From assembly GCA_016946835.1 (NCBI GenBank), contig JACVTC010000015.1:1622501-1686500 (forward strand): DNA of 64,000 nucleotides, given 5' to 3'. Below are positions 34,815-46,760 of this stretch, piece after piece. Position 1 is the stretch's first letter; every line of letters starts with the position of its first letter. Position numbers and translations under genes: made by a program. Origin of the DNA: Neocallimastix lanati (nom. inval.). Taxonomy: Eukaryota; Neocallimastigomycota; Neocallimastigomycetes; Neocallimastigales; Neocallimastigaceae. The notes beneath the pieces were generated by a model. The model was not told the DNA's origin and ran no database searches. It saw only the letters and a list, made by a program, of their open reading frames with translations.

Positions 34815-36030
34815 CTTACATAACCTGTACAAGAAAATGCTTTTTTATGAGATAATCCTCTACGAAAAACCTTACTACTATTTCTTCCATGTCTATTATT
34901 TTTTTGAATTATATGTAAGAACCTTTTCAATGGCATTCATTGCAGATTTTAAAACTTAATTTACGTTCACTTTTGTGAGCTAAGCTCTACGCCTACCATG
35001 CTGAAGCTCAGATGACAAATTTCTTTCATTTTAAAGTTTCATATAAAAATTTTTAATTCACCTTTTTTTTTTTATTCTTCTTCTACTACTTTTAAATTTG
35101 ATACTTTTTTTTTTTTTTGATTCTTCTATTACTATTTTTAAATTTGAAAGGGCTTTATTAACATCTATATTTATCAATGATATTCTTGAATCAGGATTAA
35201 ATCTATTTTTTTTTTTTTTTTTTTTTTTTGTAAAACAATTTGTTGTGTAATCAAGTCCATTAAAGTTCACATTGCTGACCTTTCAGATGTACCTTTTGGT
35301 ATCAATATGTGCATATTTAATACTTTTAAAAATTATATATATTTTTTTATATCTTTTAATGTTTTATTTAAATTATTAAATAAAATGGTGGCATCATCAG
35401 TTTCAAAGCCACCTTGATATCTTTTTTAAACAGTTTTTTTTTCATCTTCTTCAGTTTTCTTTATTTTTTTTCATGTATTAATTTAAATATGTAATAATTC
35501 ATCATCAATTAAACTTAATTTTTGTATTATATTTGAAATCTCATGGTTTTATTAATTAGTATCGTATATAAAGTCTAATTTCAGTCTGTGTTTTAGTAGG
35601 ACCTCCACAAAGTATCTCATTAATAAAAGATAATGTAGCTATTTGCTTATGTAATTCACAATCGTTTTGATCAGAACAGTTAACATGTTGGTGTTCAACA
35701 AGCAAACCCTTAACAACTGTTATCAAATCTCTTTGTTCCACCATTTATATCAACAAATACTGTTATAGCTTCCATTGCCTATTTATGACCATTCGGTATT
35801 AAGTATAAAGCAGTTATACTTTTCTAATACCAACATTATTGTATGAGTAGACGATGATCTCAAACAAATCACTATTAACATTCATTGAATTATTATATTC
35901 AAACATTGAGTCTATTTTCCTGATTGATGATTCTTAATAGCTTTTGAACATTGAATATAGAATTTTTTTCTAAATTCATCAATAGAAATGGAACAACCAT
36001 TTGCATCCTCTTCTAAGGGTTTTAAAATCG
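34815..36030 (-). pseudogene. Decayed protein-coding gene, family unknown
   Basis: The minus strand holds several coding-like blocks in different frames, interrupted by T-runs: KPLEEDANGCSISIDEFRKK (about 35955-36025), IDSMFEYNNSMNVNSDLFEI (about 35850-35920), the open block 35556-35744 with VEQRDLITVVKGLLVEHQHV then NCSDQNDCELHKQIATLSFI, 35058-35270 with INIDVNKALSNLKIVIEESK, and NSSKVFRRGLSHKKAFSCTG (about 34823-34890). Codon use is less AT-biased than the flanks. Frame changes could be introns, but stops within blocks point to decay. The function is not recognised. Confidence 0.5.
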
Positions 36031-36492
36031 TTAACAAGTATTTTTTTTTTTTTTTTTTTTTAACCATTATATTGAATTAATTTGATCAACCCAAGCCATA
36101 TGTTAAGTATGTAGTGTCGTTGCTAGCGGTGACACGACATCTACACCATTCATGTTTTCTTGTAACTTTTGTGTATATATATATGTAAACTTTATGTTTA
36201 CCCTTAAGTTTATCAGGCTAAGGTTATCAATTCAATTCCTTCTCCAACGGAGGCGTAGGTACAGTCCCTTTTCTCTCTCTCTCAAGAGAAATTCTTTTTT
36301 CTTTTTTTTTTTTTTTTTTTTTTTTTTGTTAAAGTTTATTTTGTTATAAAGTTTTTTTCCCATATTTATTTAGGTTGGGGATGACGATGATTTATTGTCA
36401 TATAATGAATATCATGGGTTTTACTGGATCAATTGATCAATTGTAGTATTAAGTTTTTCTGGCTTTTTTACTTGATGGAGCTAATAGTGGTG

Positions 36493-36539
<47 letters not shown>

Positions 36540-36578
36540 TAAAATAGCAAAAAAATAAAAAAATAAAATAAAATAAAA

Positions 36579-36609
<31 letters not shown>

Positions 36610-37393
36610 TAAAAATAAAAAAAAAAGAGTAAATAATATCTTTTTATATACTATATATTATTTTATGAGTAATTTTTTTTTTTTTTTTTTTTTATAAAAT
36701 AATTTATTATATATATAAAATAAAATATTATTGAAATAAATATTATGGTTAAACGATTCTTTAAAAAAAAAAAAAAAAAAAAAAAAGATATAACATTACA
36801 ATATGAGTAAGTAATAAACATTTTTTTTAATAATAATCTATACATCTAAAAAAATTTTTTTTAATAATATGTTTTATAAAATTTTATATTATTATTTAAT
36901 TTATTATTTATTTATTTAATTTATTTATTTATTGTTAATATTTTTATTATTTTTTGTTTAAATAAATTATAAAAATTATAAAAGTATTCTTCTTCTTCAA
37001 AAAAAAAAATTTATATAAAAAAAAATATATAAAATTAATACATTAAAGCAATGAATTTTTGAATTGTTATTCTATCTCTTAATAACATTTATATAAAAAA
37101 AAAAAATAATAATATTAATAATAATAATATTAAAAAATTACAAAAAAAATAAATAAAATAATTTTTTTTTTTTTTTTTTTTAAATTATAATAATATAATA
37201 TATATATATTTTTTAACGATAGTAATTTAAAACAATTTATTAATAATAATACTTATATATATATATTTTAATTTAAAAAAAAAAAAAATTAATAAAAAAT
37301 AATAATAATAATATAAATAATGTTAAGACATTAATAATTGCATTTATTTACTTTTTTATAATCAACGTTATTTAAAATACTATTTACAATGAA

Positions 37394-37424
<31 letters not shown>

Positions 37425-37459
37425 AGGATGATAAATAAATAATACCAATAAACGTGGAT

Positions 37460-37490
<31 letters not shown>

Positions 37491-37524
37491 CATTCCTTCT
37501 TTTCATTTATTATTTTCAAAATAA

Positions 37525-37569
<45 letters not shown>

Positions 37570-37613
37570 GTATAGATTTAATAATTTCATTATTATTGTT
37601 ATTATTATTATTA

Positions 37614-37652
<39 letters not shown>

Positions 37653-37780
37653 TAATGCTATAAAGCTATTTTTTAATGGTATAATTAAATTATTTATTTA
37701 ATAATTTTAATGATTTTAAAGAGTGTTTTCTCAAAGAGATTAAAATTTTCTTTTTCACTTATTTGATATATTTTTTTAAA
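36031..37780. repeat. Homopolymer-rich intergenic DNA
   Basis: T-runs at 36039-36061, 36302-36327, 36495-36536, 37160-37181, 37460-37490 and 37531-37568, and A-runs at 36761-36785 and 37395-37421. The open frames here (poly-Phe or poly-Lys) only translate these runs. A moderately complex patch at 36100-36290 (TGCTAGCGGTGACACGAC, GGAGGCGTAGGTACAGTCCC) may be a further remnant of the decayed gene at 34815-36030. Confidence 0.7.
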
Positions 37781-40498
37781 TTAATAATTATTTTTGGGAG
37801 CGTGATCAATTAATAAGTTAACTATTTCAATTTTGTTTTTACGAATGGCCCAGTTTAGTGGATTTCTTCCCCATTTATCCTGTTCATTTATCACCAAAGC
37901 AATACTATTTTTATTGGCATAATCAATTAATAATTGAACCATTTCAATATTATTATTATAAATGGCAAATAAAAGTGGATAATCTCCATTTTCATTCTTT
38001 TCATTTATTTTCAATTTAATACTATTTTCATTAGCATACTCTATTAATATTTTAATTATTTCAATATTATTAATAAAAGAAGCATACAAAAGTGGATACC
38101 ATCCATAGATGGCATTATCGTTAATCTTCAAAATAGTATTATTACTTTTACTACGGTCACTGACATAATCTATTAATAGTTTAATTATTTCAATATTAAT
38201 CATAGTAATAGCTGATATCATTGGATATAACCCATCATCATCCTTTTCATTTACTTCCAAAATAATATTATTTTTATCGGCATAATCCATTAATAATTTA
38301 ATTATTTCAATACTATCTTTACAAGTAGCCAATAAAAGTGGGTAATCTCCATTTTTATTCTTTCCATTTATTTCTAATTTGGTACCTGATTCATTGGCAT
38401 ACTCAATTACTAATTTAACTATTTCAATGTTATTCTTTTCAGTCGCAAGCATCAATGGATAATATCTATCTTTATTGGTTTCATTTATTTCCAATTTAAT
38501 ATTACTTTTATGCGCATATTCAATGAACAATTTAACCATTTCAATATTATTACTTTCAATAGCAAACATTAGTGGATAATTTCCATTTTCGTTTTTTTCA
38601 TTTATTTCCAAAGAAATTTTATTTTTAATGGCATAATCAATTAATAATTTAACTATTCCATTATTATTTTTTTCAATACCATAAAGCAGTGAATTTCTTC
38701 CCCATTTATCTTTATCACTTATTTTCAAAATAATATTGTATTTATTGGCATATTCCGTTATCAATTTAACCATTTCAATATTATTCTCTCTTGTGGCATA
38801 AAGCAGTGGATAATTTCCAGTATAATTTTTTTCATTTATTTTCAAAATAATATTGTAGTTATTGGCATATTCCGTTATCAACTTAACCATTTCAATGTTA
38901 TTCTTTTCGAAAGCGCAAAGCAGTGGATAATAATTCGCTACTTCGTTTTGTTCATTTATTTTCAAAATAATATTATTTTTATTGGCATAATCAATTAATA
39001 ACTTAACTATTTTAATATTATTCCTTTCAGCAGCCAAGAGAAGTGGATAATAATTTTGTAAATCATCCTGTTGATTTATATCTAAAACAATATTATTTTT
39101 AGTGGCATAATCAATTAATAATTCTACCATTTCAGTATTATTATAATAAGTTGCACAGAAAAATGGATAATCTCCATTTTCATTACATTCATTCATTTTT
39201 AAAACAATATTATTTTTATTGGCATAATCAATTAATAATTTTATAATTTTAATGTTATTCATTTCAGTTGCCCATAAAAGTGGATAATTTCCATTTTCAC
39301 TCTGTTCATTTATTTTTAAAATAATATTATTTTTATTAGCATAATCTATTAATAATTTTATCATTTCAACATTATCTTTATACGTGGTACATAAAAGTGG
39401 ATAATTTCCATTTTCATTCTGATTATTTATATCCAAAATAATACTATTTTTATTGGCATAATCTATTAATAATTTAATTAGTTCAATATTATCATAACAA
39501 CAAGCAGATAAAAGAGGATAATATCCATTTTCACTCTGTTCATTTATTTTCAAAATAATATTATTTGTATTGGCATAATCAATTATTAATTTAGTCATTT
39601 CAATATTATTTTTTCTAGTGGCATAAAAAAGTGGATAATTCCCATATTCATTGTGATCATTCAAAATCAAAGTAATATTATTTTTATTAGTATATTCAAT
39701 TATTAATTTTGCCATTTCAATATTATTATTATAAGTGGCCCCGAGAAAAGGATAGTCTCCTATTTTATTTTTTTCATTCATTTTTAAAACAATACTATTT
39801 TTAATGGCATAATCAATTAATAATTTAACAACCTCTATATTATCATTATAAATAGCAAAGAAAATAGGATAATTTCCATTATTGTCTTGTTCATTCATTT
39901 TTAAAACAACATTATTTTTATTCGCATAGTCAATTAATAATTTAACTATTTCAATATTAACTATTTCAATATTCTTTTTAAAAGTGGCCACAAGAAGTGG
40001 ATAGCCTCCCAATTCTGTTTTTTCATTTAATTTTAAAACAATATTATTATTATTGGCATAATCAATTAGTAATTTAACTATTTCAATATCATCATTATAA
40101 GTAGCAAAGAAAAGCGGATAATTCCCATTATTATCTTGTTCATTCAATTTTAAAACAATATTATTTTTATTGGCATAATCAATTAGTAATTTAACTATTT
40201 CAATGTTATTTTTATACGTAGCCCAGTGAAGCGGATAATTCCCATAATTATCCTGATCATTCAATTTCAGAGTAATTTCATTTTTATTGGCATAATCAAT
40301 TAATAATTTAACTACTTCAATATTATTATTAAAAATGGCCTCAAGTAGTGGATATTTTCCATATTTATCCTGTCCATTTATTTTTAAGACAATATTATTT
40401 TTATTAGCATAATCCAAAATTGATTTTACATTTTCAATTTTTCCTTTTTTAATCTTTTTTAAAAGTTCTTTAATATCACTTTGTCCCATAGAAAACAC
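37781..40498 (-). CDS. Ankyrin-repeat protein, 905 residues, no peptidase domain
   Basis: An intact ORF starting MFSMGQSDIKELLKKIKKGK, followed from about residue 25 by 22-23 ankyrin units of the same 39-residue type as the 2492-residue protein. The units are more varied in sequence, and two carry inserted residues (near VNIEIVKLL and SDRSKSNN). The ORF ends within a repeat at HAPKNNY-stop; no peptidase motif follows in any frame before the homopolymer DNA at 37490-37780. It has no signal peptide or membrane segment. In the family, ankyrin arrays bind other proteins; here a role as decoy, adaptor or sensor lacking its effector is possible but not shown. The 5' module is present upstream. The greater divergence between units suggests an older or less homogenised array than at 23592-31070. 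Confidence 0.88.
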   Translation of the reverse strand: MFSMGQSDIKELLKKIKKGKIENVKSILDYANKNNIVLKINGQDKYGKYPLLEAIFNNNIEVVKLLIDYANKNEITLKLNDQDNYGNYPLHWATYKNNIEIVKLLIDYANKNNIVLKLNEQDNNGNYPLFFATYNDDIEIVKLLIDYANNNNIVLKLNEKTELGGYPLLVATFKKNIEIVNIEIVKLLIDYANKNNVVLKMNEQDNNGNYPIFFAIYNDNIEVVKLLIDYAIKNSIVLKMNEKNKIGDYPFLGATYNNNIEMAKLIIEYTNKNNITLILNDHNEYGNYPLFYATRKNNIEMTKLIIDYANTNNIILKINEQSENGYYPLLSACCYDNIELIKLLIDYANKNSIILDINNQNENGNYPLLCTTYKDNVEMIKLLIDYANKNNIILKINEQSENGNYPLLWATEMNNIKIIKLLIDYANKNNIVLKMNECNENGDYPFFCATYYNNTEMVELLIDYATKNNIVLDINQQDDLQNYYPLLLAAERNNIKIVKLLIDYANKNNIILKINEQNEVANYYPLLCAFEKNNIEMVKLITEYANNYNIILKINEKNYTGNYPLLYATRENNIEMVKLITEYANKYNIILKISDKDKWGRNSLLYGIEKNNNGIVKLLIDYAIKNKISLEINEKNENGNYPLMFAIESNNIEMVKLFIEYAHKSNIKLEINETNKDRYYPLMLATEKNNIEIVKLVIEYANESGTKLEINGKNKNGDYPLLLATCKDSIEIIKLLMDYADKNNIILEVNEKDDDGLYPMISAITMINIEIIKLLIDYVSDRSKSNNTILKINDNAIYGWYPLLYASFINNIEIIKILIEYANENSIKLKINEKNENGDYPLLFAIYNNNIEMVQLLIDYANKNSIALVINEQDKWGRNPLNWAIRKNKIEIVNLLIDHAPKNNY

Positions 40499-40559
40499 AA
40501 TTCTTTATAAAAATAAATAAATAAATAAATAAATATCAATTATATAAATTTAAAAATAT

Positions 40560-40860
40560 TTTTTAAATATACTATTAAATTATAATTTTTACATTCATTT
40601 AATTTATTTTCTTAAAATCTTATAATAAAAGTCGATCTAAACTTTTAAATGTGATTTCAATATTTTTAATAATTAAAAATATTTATTTATATATGAAATT
40701 TAAAATAATTTTTTTTGTTGCATATTTAAATGTTTTTAAATATGTAATTTAATAAAAAAAAAATAAATATAAAAGGTAATTAATCAATTTATAAAGGAAA
40801 TATATAATATAAATTATTTTTATTAGTTTTATTATTATAAGAACAAATTTAATATTTAAA
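40560..40860 (-). promoter_or_regulatory. Shared 5' flanking module of the ankyrin genes, copy 2
   Basis: Upstream of the 905-residue gene. The plus strand carries TACTATTAAATTATAATTTT, TTATAATAAAAGTC, CTTTTAAATGTGATTTCAAT, TTTTTAATAATTAAAAATAT, ATATGAAATTTAAAATAA and AAATATGTAATTTAATAAAA. The order and spacing match copy 1 (31130) and copy 3 (50520). Confidence 0.6.
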
Positions 40861-41198
40861 AAAAAAAAAAAAAAAAAAAATATAAGCTCTAAAGTTATCT
40901 TTATTATTTTATTAATTATTTACCATTATTTATTAAATTTTTATTAATTATTCATTATTATTAATTTATTTTATATTAATTATTAATTATTAATTATTAA
41001 TTATTAATAATTATTAATTATTTATTATTTAATATTCAATTATTTATTATTTATTCAATTATTATTTATTATTTATTATTTATTTATTTATTTATTTATT
41101 ATTTAATTATTTAATTATTTATTATTTATTACTTATTATTTATATTTATTTATTTATTATTTAATTATTTAATTATTATTTATTTATTATTATTTATA
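40861..41198. repeat. AT-rich TTATT/TTAATTA repeats
   Basis: Made of (TTAATTA)n and TTATTTATTATT variants, with an A-run at 40860-40880. No gene. Confidence 0.7.
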
Positions 41199-41265
41199 TC
41201 GAACCAGGGAGCTAATACGAAACTCTATGGGTTGGGTTATATTGGTCTTGCTTCAAAGAAGCGAT
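41199..41265. other. Isolated complex island, possible degenerate structural RNA
   Basis: A 67-bp island of mixed composition within pure AT repeats. It contains TATCGAACCAGGGAGC, whose complement has a tRNA T-loop-like CTGGTTCGATA, plus GGGTTGGGTTATATTGG and a small hairpin GCTTCAAAGAAGC. No cloverleaf could be completed. It could be a tRNA-derived fragment or an LTR end. Confidence 0.3.
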
Positions 41266-41538
41266 AAAAAAAAAAAAAAAGAATTAAAACATTTAGTTTA
41301 TTATTGTTATAAATAGTTGAATAGTTGATATTATTTGCTTTTTTTTATTTTATTTTTATGGTATAATTCCAATAAAATAAAAAAAGAAAAATGGAACATT
41401 AAAAAGTTTTTTTTTTTTTTTTTTATCTTTTAGTTTTAATTAAAACTATATATATATATATATATAAATATTTTATTTAAATTTAAAAAAAATTATAAAA
41501 TTAAAATAAATAATAATAATATTTATAAAATAATAAAA

Positions 41539-41570
<32 letters not shown>

Positions 41571-42667
41571 CGTAAGTTTAATAAATATAAATCTAAATCT
41601 TCGTTTTTAATTTTTAAAAAATATTTATTAAGCTACTATAAATAATAAATAATAAATTTTAATAAATATTAACTTTTAATTATGAATGTTTAAAGTCTCA
41701 TTTCTAATAAATCTTAATTTTATCCTTTTTTTTTATAATACATAATAAAGTATCATATACCAAAAACAAAAAAATAAATACAATTATAATTTAAATAACT
41801 CTATAAAATAGAGAAATATAAAATAGAGAAATATAGGAAAATAAAAATATAAAAATATAAAAATATAAAAATATAAAATATAATATTATAAAAATATAAA
41901 AATATAATACTATAAAAATATAAAATATGGAAATATAAAATATAAGATGAAAAGTAAAAAGCTTTCTAAATATAAAATTATTTATAAATAATGTAAAGAA
42001 AAAAATAATGTATAAATTAAAATTCACCTTTCAAATAAATTGTAATATATTTTTATATTGATATAAAATTTATTAAAATAATTTATTTCTATAATCTATT
42101 ATTAATATAATTATTAGATTTTAAAAATTGACTTTATAACCTATTTTTAAATATTGTTATTAGTTCTGTGATTCTTTTTTATTATATGAATTGTTATTAT
42201 TAATATAAAAATATTTTTATTCGTCTATGAAAAATAAAAAAGAAATAATTGGTATTAAGGTATTAAATTAATGAAATAATTGGTATAAAATAAATAAAAT
42301 AATGGTTTTAAATAAATAAATCTAAATAATATTAATAAAAGTAAACTTCTAAGAATGATTTGTCATAGCATAAATATTATAAAATTTATGTATTTATTAA
42401 TAATATATTTTTATATTAATTAAAGTTTATAGTTGTATTTTTTTTGTTTTTTATCATTTGTCTCATTTCATAGTTGGATCAAAAAGATAAAAATTCTTTT
42501 TTTTTTTTTGCCAAGATAATAAGATATTCATATTATTTTATATATAAAAACATAAAAATGATAATCATTATTAAGTCATTTAAAGTAATATAAAAAAAAT
42601 TTAAATTTTAACTTTTAATCTTTTCATAATAAAATTGAGAAATAATTTTCATTTAATAACAAATAAT

Positions 42668-42707
<40 letters not shown>

Positions 42708-43380
42708 TTTTGCAACAGGTAAGGTATGATAATTGTAATTTTTTTTGTCTTTTATTTTTTATGTAATTATTATTTCAATAATTATTGTCTTCATTTGAAA
42801 TGTCATTATATTAACACTCATCATGATTTTCACTAATATTATTATTAACTATCATTACAAAATATAATAACAATTATATTACATTGAATATTAAATTACT
42901 ATGGAAATTTTATTTTAATATTGATTGATGTTAACATTAATACCATATTTAAAAAATTGGAAAATATTAATATTCAATTTTTTTTTTTTTTTTTTTTTTA
43001 GAAAAAAACTATTTTTAATTTAATATACTAAAGATAAAGAAATAGTTAGTACAATATTAACTTTTTTTTTTAACAAAAAATAAAAAACTTTTTTATTATT
43101 ATTTTTTTTCGTCAAATCATATTAATTTATCAATTAAACTTTTTATAAAGTTTTATTGTGTTTTCTTGATTTTTATGAAATTAACTACAACATTCATTTT
43201 TGAAGGAATGAAAATTTCTTTAATCCTCTAAAGTCTAACAAAGCAATAAAAAAAGAAAAATTACTTTTTTTTTTTTTTATATTTTTATTTTTATTTTTAT
43301 TTTTTGACCACTGTTTCTATTAAGCCAAAAATCAAAGGTAAAGTGAGATGAAGACATTTTAGAGTTTTTTGAAAAAGAAG
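41266..43380. other. AT-rich intergenic DNA
   Basis: No gene is seen. It includes AAATA arrays (about 41538-41568), an AAAATATAA repeat at 41815-41945 (source of a meaningless Phe/Tyr/Ile frame), and T-runs at 42671-42705 and 42979-42999. Confidence 0.6.
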
Positions 43381-43384
43381 AAAA

Positions 43385-43500
43385 AATATGGCAGTTACTG
43401 ATATAATTATGGAGTTTCAGAAAATCATGAATTTACTGGAAAAGATATTATTAAAGGTTATAGATATAATGAAGATTTAAGGTTTTATTTAAAACAATAG
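43385..43500 (+). pseudogene. Coding-like fragment, unknown
   Basis: A short plus-strand frame reads YGVSENHEFTGKDIIKGY then RYNEDLRFYLKQ before a TAG at about 43498. It stands out from its flanks by mixed codon content. It could be a remnant exon. Nothing else nearby supports a gene. Confidence 0.3.
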
Positions 43501-44239
43501 TCCTGAAATTAAAGTATTACTAATTGAAAATGAAATGAAATAGTATATTATAATTAAAATCAAAAAGAAGATAAAAATCATAATTAATAATTATTATATA
43601 TGTGTTACGGATAAAGTGCCCAAAATTAGTTTTAATGAATAAAACAGACTTAAAAAATGAAGAAATCATTATTAAAAAAAAAAAAAAAGAATTAAAATAA
43701 TTAATAATATTGTTATTGACTTTTAAATTATTAAAATAAAAAAGTATTTATAATTAATAAAGATTTAAATAAAATATTATTATTAATATTGAATAAAAAA
43801 TTATTAATATTATTTAAAAAATAAAAATAAAAATAAAAATAAAATAAACAAAAAAAAATTCAAGAAACATGAAAACATAATGGTTTTTTTTCTATACTTT
43901 TTCTTGATTATTTCAAAAAATTTTTATGAAAATTATTTTAAAATGTAACTATTTTTACTAAATAGTAACTTAATTGCATTTTTATAAAAATAAATTAATT
44001 TTAAATAATATGGATTAATTTCTAAAATGGCTATCAAAAAAAAAAAAAAAAAAAAAAAAAAGGAAATTCTTGCATTATAATGTTTACGTCTTTTTTTTTT
44101 TTTAAATACGTATTAAAATATATATGATTAGTTTAAGAAAAAAGCTGTGATAGTCTCCTGTAATGGTCTTATGGTTTTGAATATATTGTGATTTAAAAAA
44201 TTAGAAATTAAATTAAATATCAAATAAATAAATTTTAAA
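43501..44239. other. AT-rich intergenic DNA
   Basis: No gene is seen. A-runs lie at 43674-43688 and 44036-44061; the rest is AT-rich sequence without structure. Confidence 0.5.
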
Positions 44240-44600
44240 ACTACTCTAATTATACTATTAAATTTTAATTCTTACATTCAATTAATTTTATTATCCTAAA
44301 TCTTATCATGAATATCTCTAATACAGAACTTATAAATGAGAATTCAAAATTTTTAATAATTAAAAACAATTATTCATGAATTTTAATTTAATTTTTTTTT
44401 TTTTTTTTTAAAATATATGTTTGTATATTAATATATATTTTAGCAAAAAAAAATTTAGTAATTAAAGTATTTTTAATTATTAAGAAGAGCTAAAAACGGA
44501 TTAAAAATACCAATGTTTTTACATATATTAGTTATATAGTTAATATTAATTATTAGTAATATTATTATAATGAGTAATTAGAGTGTATTCATTAACTAAT
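44240..44600 (-). promoter_or_regulatory. Orphan copy of the ankyrin-gene 5' module
   Basis: The plus strand shows the same landmarks in the same order as upstream of the ankyrin genes: AATTATACTATTAAATTTTA, CCTAAATCTTATCATGAA, ACTTATAAATGAGAATTCAA, TTTTTAATAATTAAAAACAA and TAGTTATATAGTTAATATTA. No ankyrin frame lies to its left (42-44 kb). It may mark a deleted family member or a duplicated fragment. Confidence 0.5.
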
Positions 44601-44839
44601 CTTAGGAGAGCTTTAAATGTTTTAAAAGATATTATTTATATAAGAATTTTATAACGATTTTTATTTAGCATATAAAAAAAACCTAAATAAATAAATATTT
44701 ACTTTTAAGTTTATATTTTATTTAAAAGAATTTATTTTTTTAGTAACAAAGGGTTTAATGTTATTTTATATTTTTATATTTTTAAAATTAAATTTCTATG
44801 ATACAAAGCAAAAAAAAAAAATAGGAACTTAGATTGTGA

Positions 44840-45060
44840 TGTAAATATTTAGCTGATAATGAAATTAAAAGAAGATCATCCTAAAAAAAAAATAATCACA
44901 TTAGGAAGTAGCTTAATATCATGGAAATTTATTATTCAGAAAAACAAAGCCTTATCACCCACAAAAGCAGAATACATATGTTTAGCAGAATATATAAAAC
45001 AAGCAAAATGTCATGAATAAAAAAGATAAGTATTGAATTTTTCAATATAAAGGTTAGAAT
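44840..45060 (+). pseudogene. Isolated copia RNase H fragment
   Basis: The plus frame reads GSSLISWKFIIQKNKALSPT then KAEYICLAEYIKQAKCHE and a stop. This is the end of copia RNase H, where SW, QK, AL and AEY are the conserved marks. The sequence after it (to about 45190) still looks like decayed coding DNA. No LTR or other copia domain is seen nearby, so this is a small relic. Confidence 0.65.
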
Positions 45061-45522
45061 AAAAATTAAAATAGAATAAGTAATAAACCATGTTTAGGAT
45101 GCTGTCGAAATTGAAAATTATTAATTCTCATTGGTTCCAAAATAAATGACGGCATATTCATTAATCAAAAGGATTTCCCAAGCTAAAATATTTTTTTTTT
45201 TTTTAATTTCATTATGAATATGTAGAAAATGTCAATATAAGGAGAATTTTTAATATCACAGTTAATACGTAACTATAAAGTTAAATTAAACATTATACTA
45301 CATTATATTAAAGGGTATATTATTATTATTATTTGACTGGTATCATGTAGTGAATTGTCAAATGTTACCAATAATATTAGACTATTATAATATAGTCATT
45401 ATAAATTATATGTAATGATATAAAATAATCTATATATTTTTTTTTTATTTTTTTATTTATTTTAATTTCGAAGCAACATCTTAACCCTTTCAGCATTCGT
45501 TAGTTTTTACATTTTCACAATT

Positions 45523-45560
<38 letters not shown>

Positions 45561-45945
45561 AATACTTTTTTATCTTTATTTGAAATGTAAAAAGTATTAA
45601 TTAATAAAAATATATATATATTATGATATATTTGATTTAATATTAAAATAAAATAAAAAAGATAATAGTAAAAAATAAAAAGTTAAAAAAAAGAAATTTT
45701 TAATAATATAAATTTCTTTTTATTCATTATTTAATATTTAATTAATTATTTATTATTCCATGATTTATTATTTATAATTTATTATTTATAATTTATTATT
45801 TATTATTTATTATTTTTTTTTTTAGGTAAATATAATTATGTAATATTTATTATTTAATTAATTAATTATTTTTTTTTATGTCCACATTTAAATTAAATAA
45901 AATACTTGGACTTAAAAAATTTTTTTCTTATTTCTTTCTTTCTTT

Positions 45946-45976
<31 letters not shown>

Positions 45977-46504
45977 TTAATATAAACAAAAAAATAAAAT
46001 AAAAAATTAAAATTTATTAATTATACCATAAATATATAATAATTATAATAATTATAATATAATTTTTTTTTTTTTGGGGGGTTTGATTTGAACTTTAGCA
46101 ATTATCAACTATTCAATTACATTCATTTCATCCGTAATTATTTAATCCATCAAATAACTTTATTAAACATTTATTAATGTTGTATATTTAATATTCTGTT
46201 TATCCTATAAATTATCCTATATATATTACTTCAATTATATAATATATCAATTTTGTCATATTATATTTATAGTTTCAGTGCTTGTAAACTATTTAACTGA
46301 ACCGAAGTAATAATTATTATGGACTGCAAATAATTAACTTTAGTAATAATAATATAATATCAATTACCAATTGAACCATTAATACATAACATTAAATTAA
46401 TAACTATTAAAGATAATTGTTCTTTTTTCAAACAATCTTATACAATTGTTAATTACGTATAATATAATTATTATTATTTATATTTACATTTAATTAATAA
46501 TTAT
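45061..46504. other. AT-rich intergenic DNA
   Basis: No gene is seen. T-runs lie at 45526-45556 and 45946-45968, and a G-run (GGGGGG) at about 46076-46081. ATTATTTATAATTT repeats lie at about 45760-45810. Confidence 0.5.
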
Positions 46505-46760
46505 TAAGCTTTTTCTTGTTCATTTGATTTAAGATAAAAATCTTTTTATAAATCACTTAATTTCTGTCATCATACCATTCCTAAGTCTTCTAAAAGCCTT
46601 TTGTAACCTGATTACACTTACTTCTAAAATTAGTTTAAGTTTATTTTTATTATTTTCATTAATTTTTCAATAATTATTTTATCATTATCCTTCATCTTTA
46701 ATCGTCCTTTAAAGAGTGAGTCAGTTTTATCTTTTTCATTTCAATAATATTTTTCTTCAA
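46505..46760 (-). pseudogene. Decayed coding fragment
   Basis: Minus-strand blocks KTDSLFKGRLKMKDNDKIII (about 46680-46740) and KLKLILEVSVIRLQKAFRRL then RNGMMTEIK (about 46560-46640) are in different frames, with stops between them. VIRLQKAFRRLRNG has a weak IQ-motif-like look. Nothing more can be said of its origin. Confidence 0.35.
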
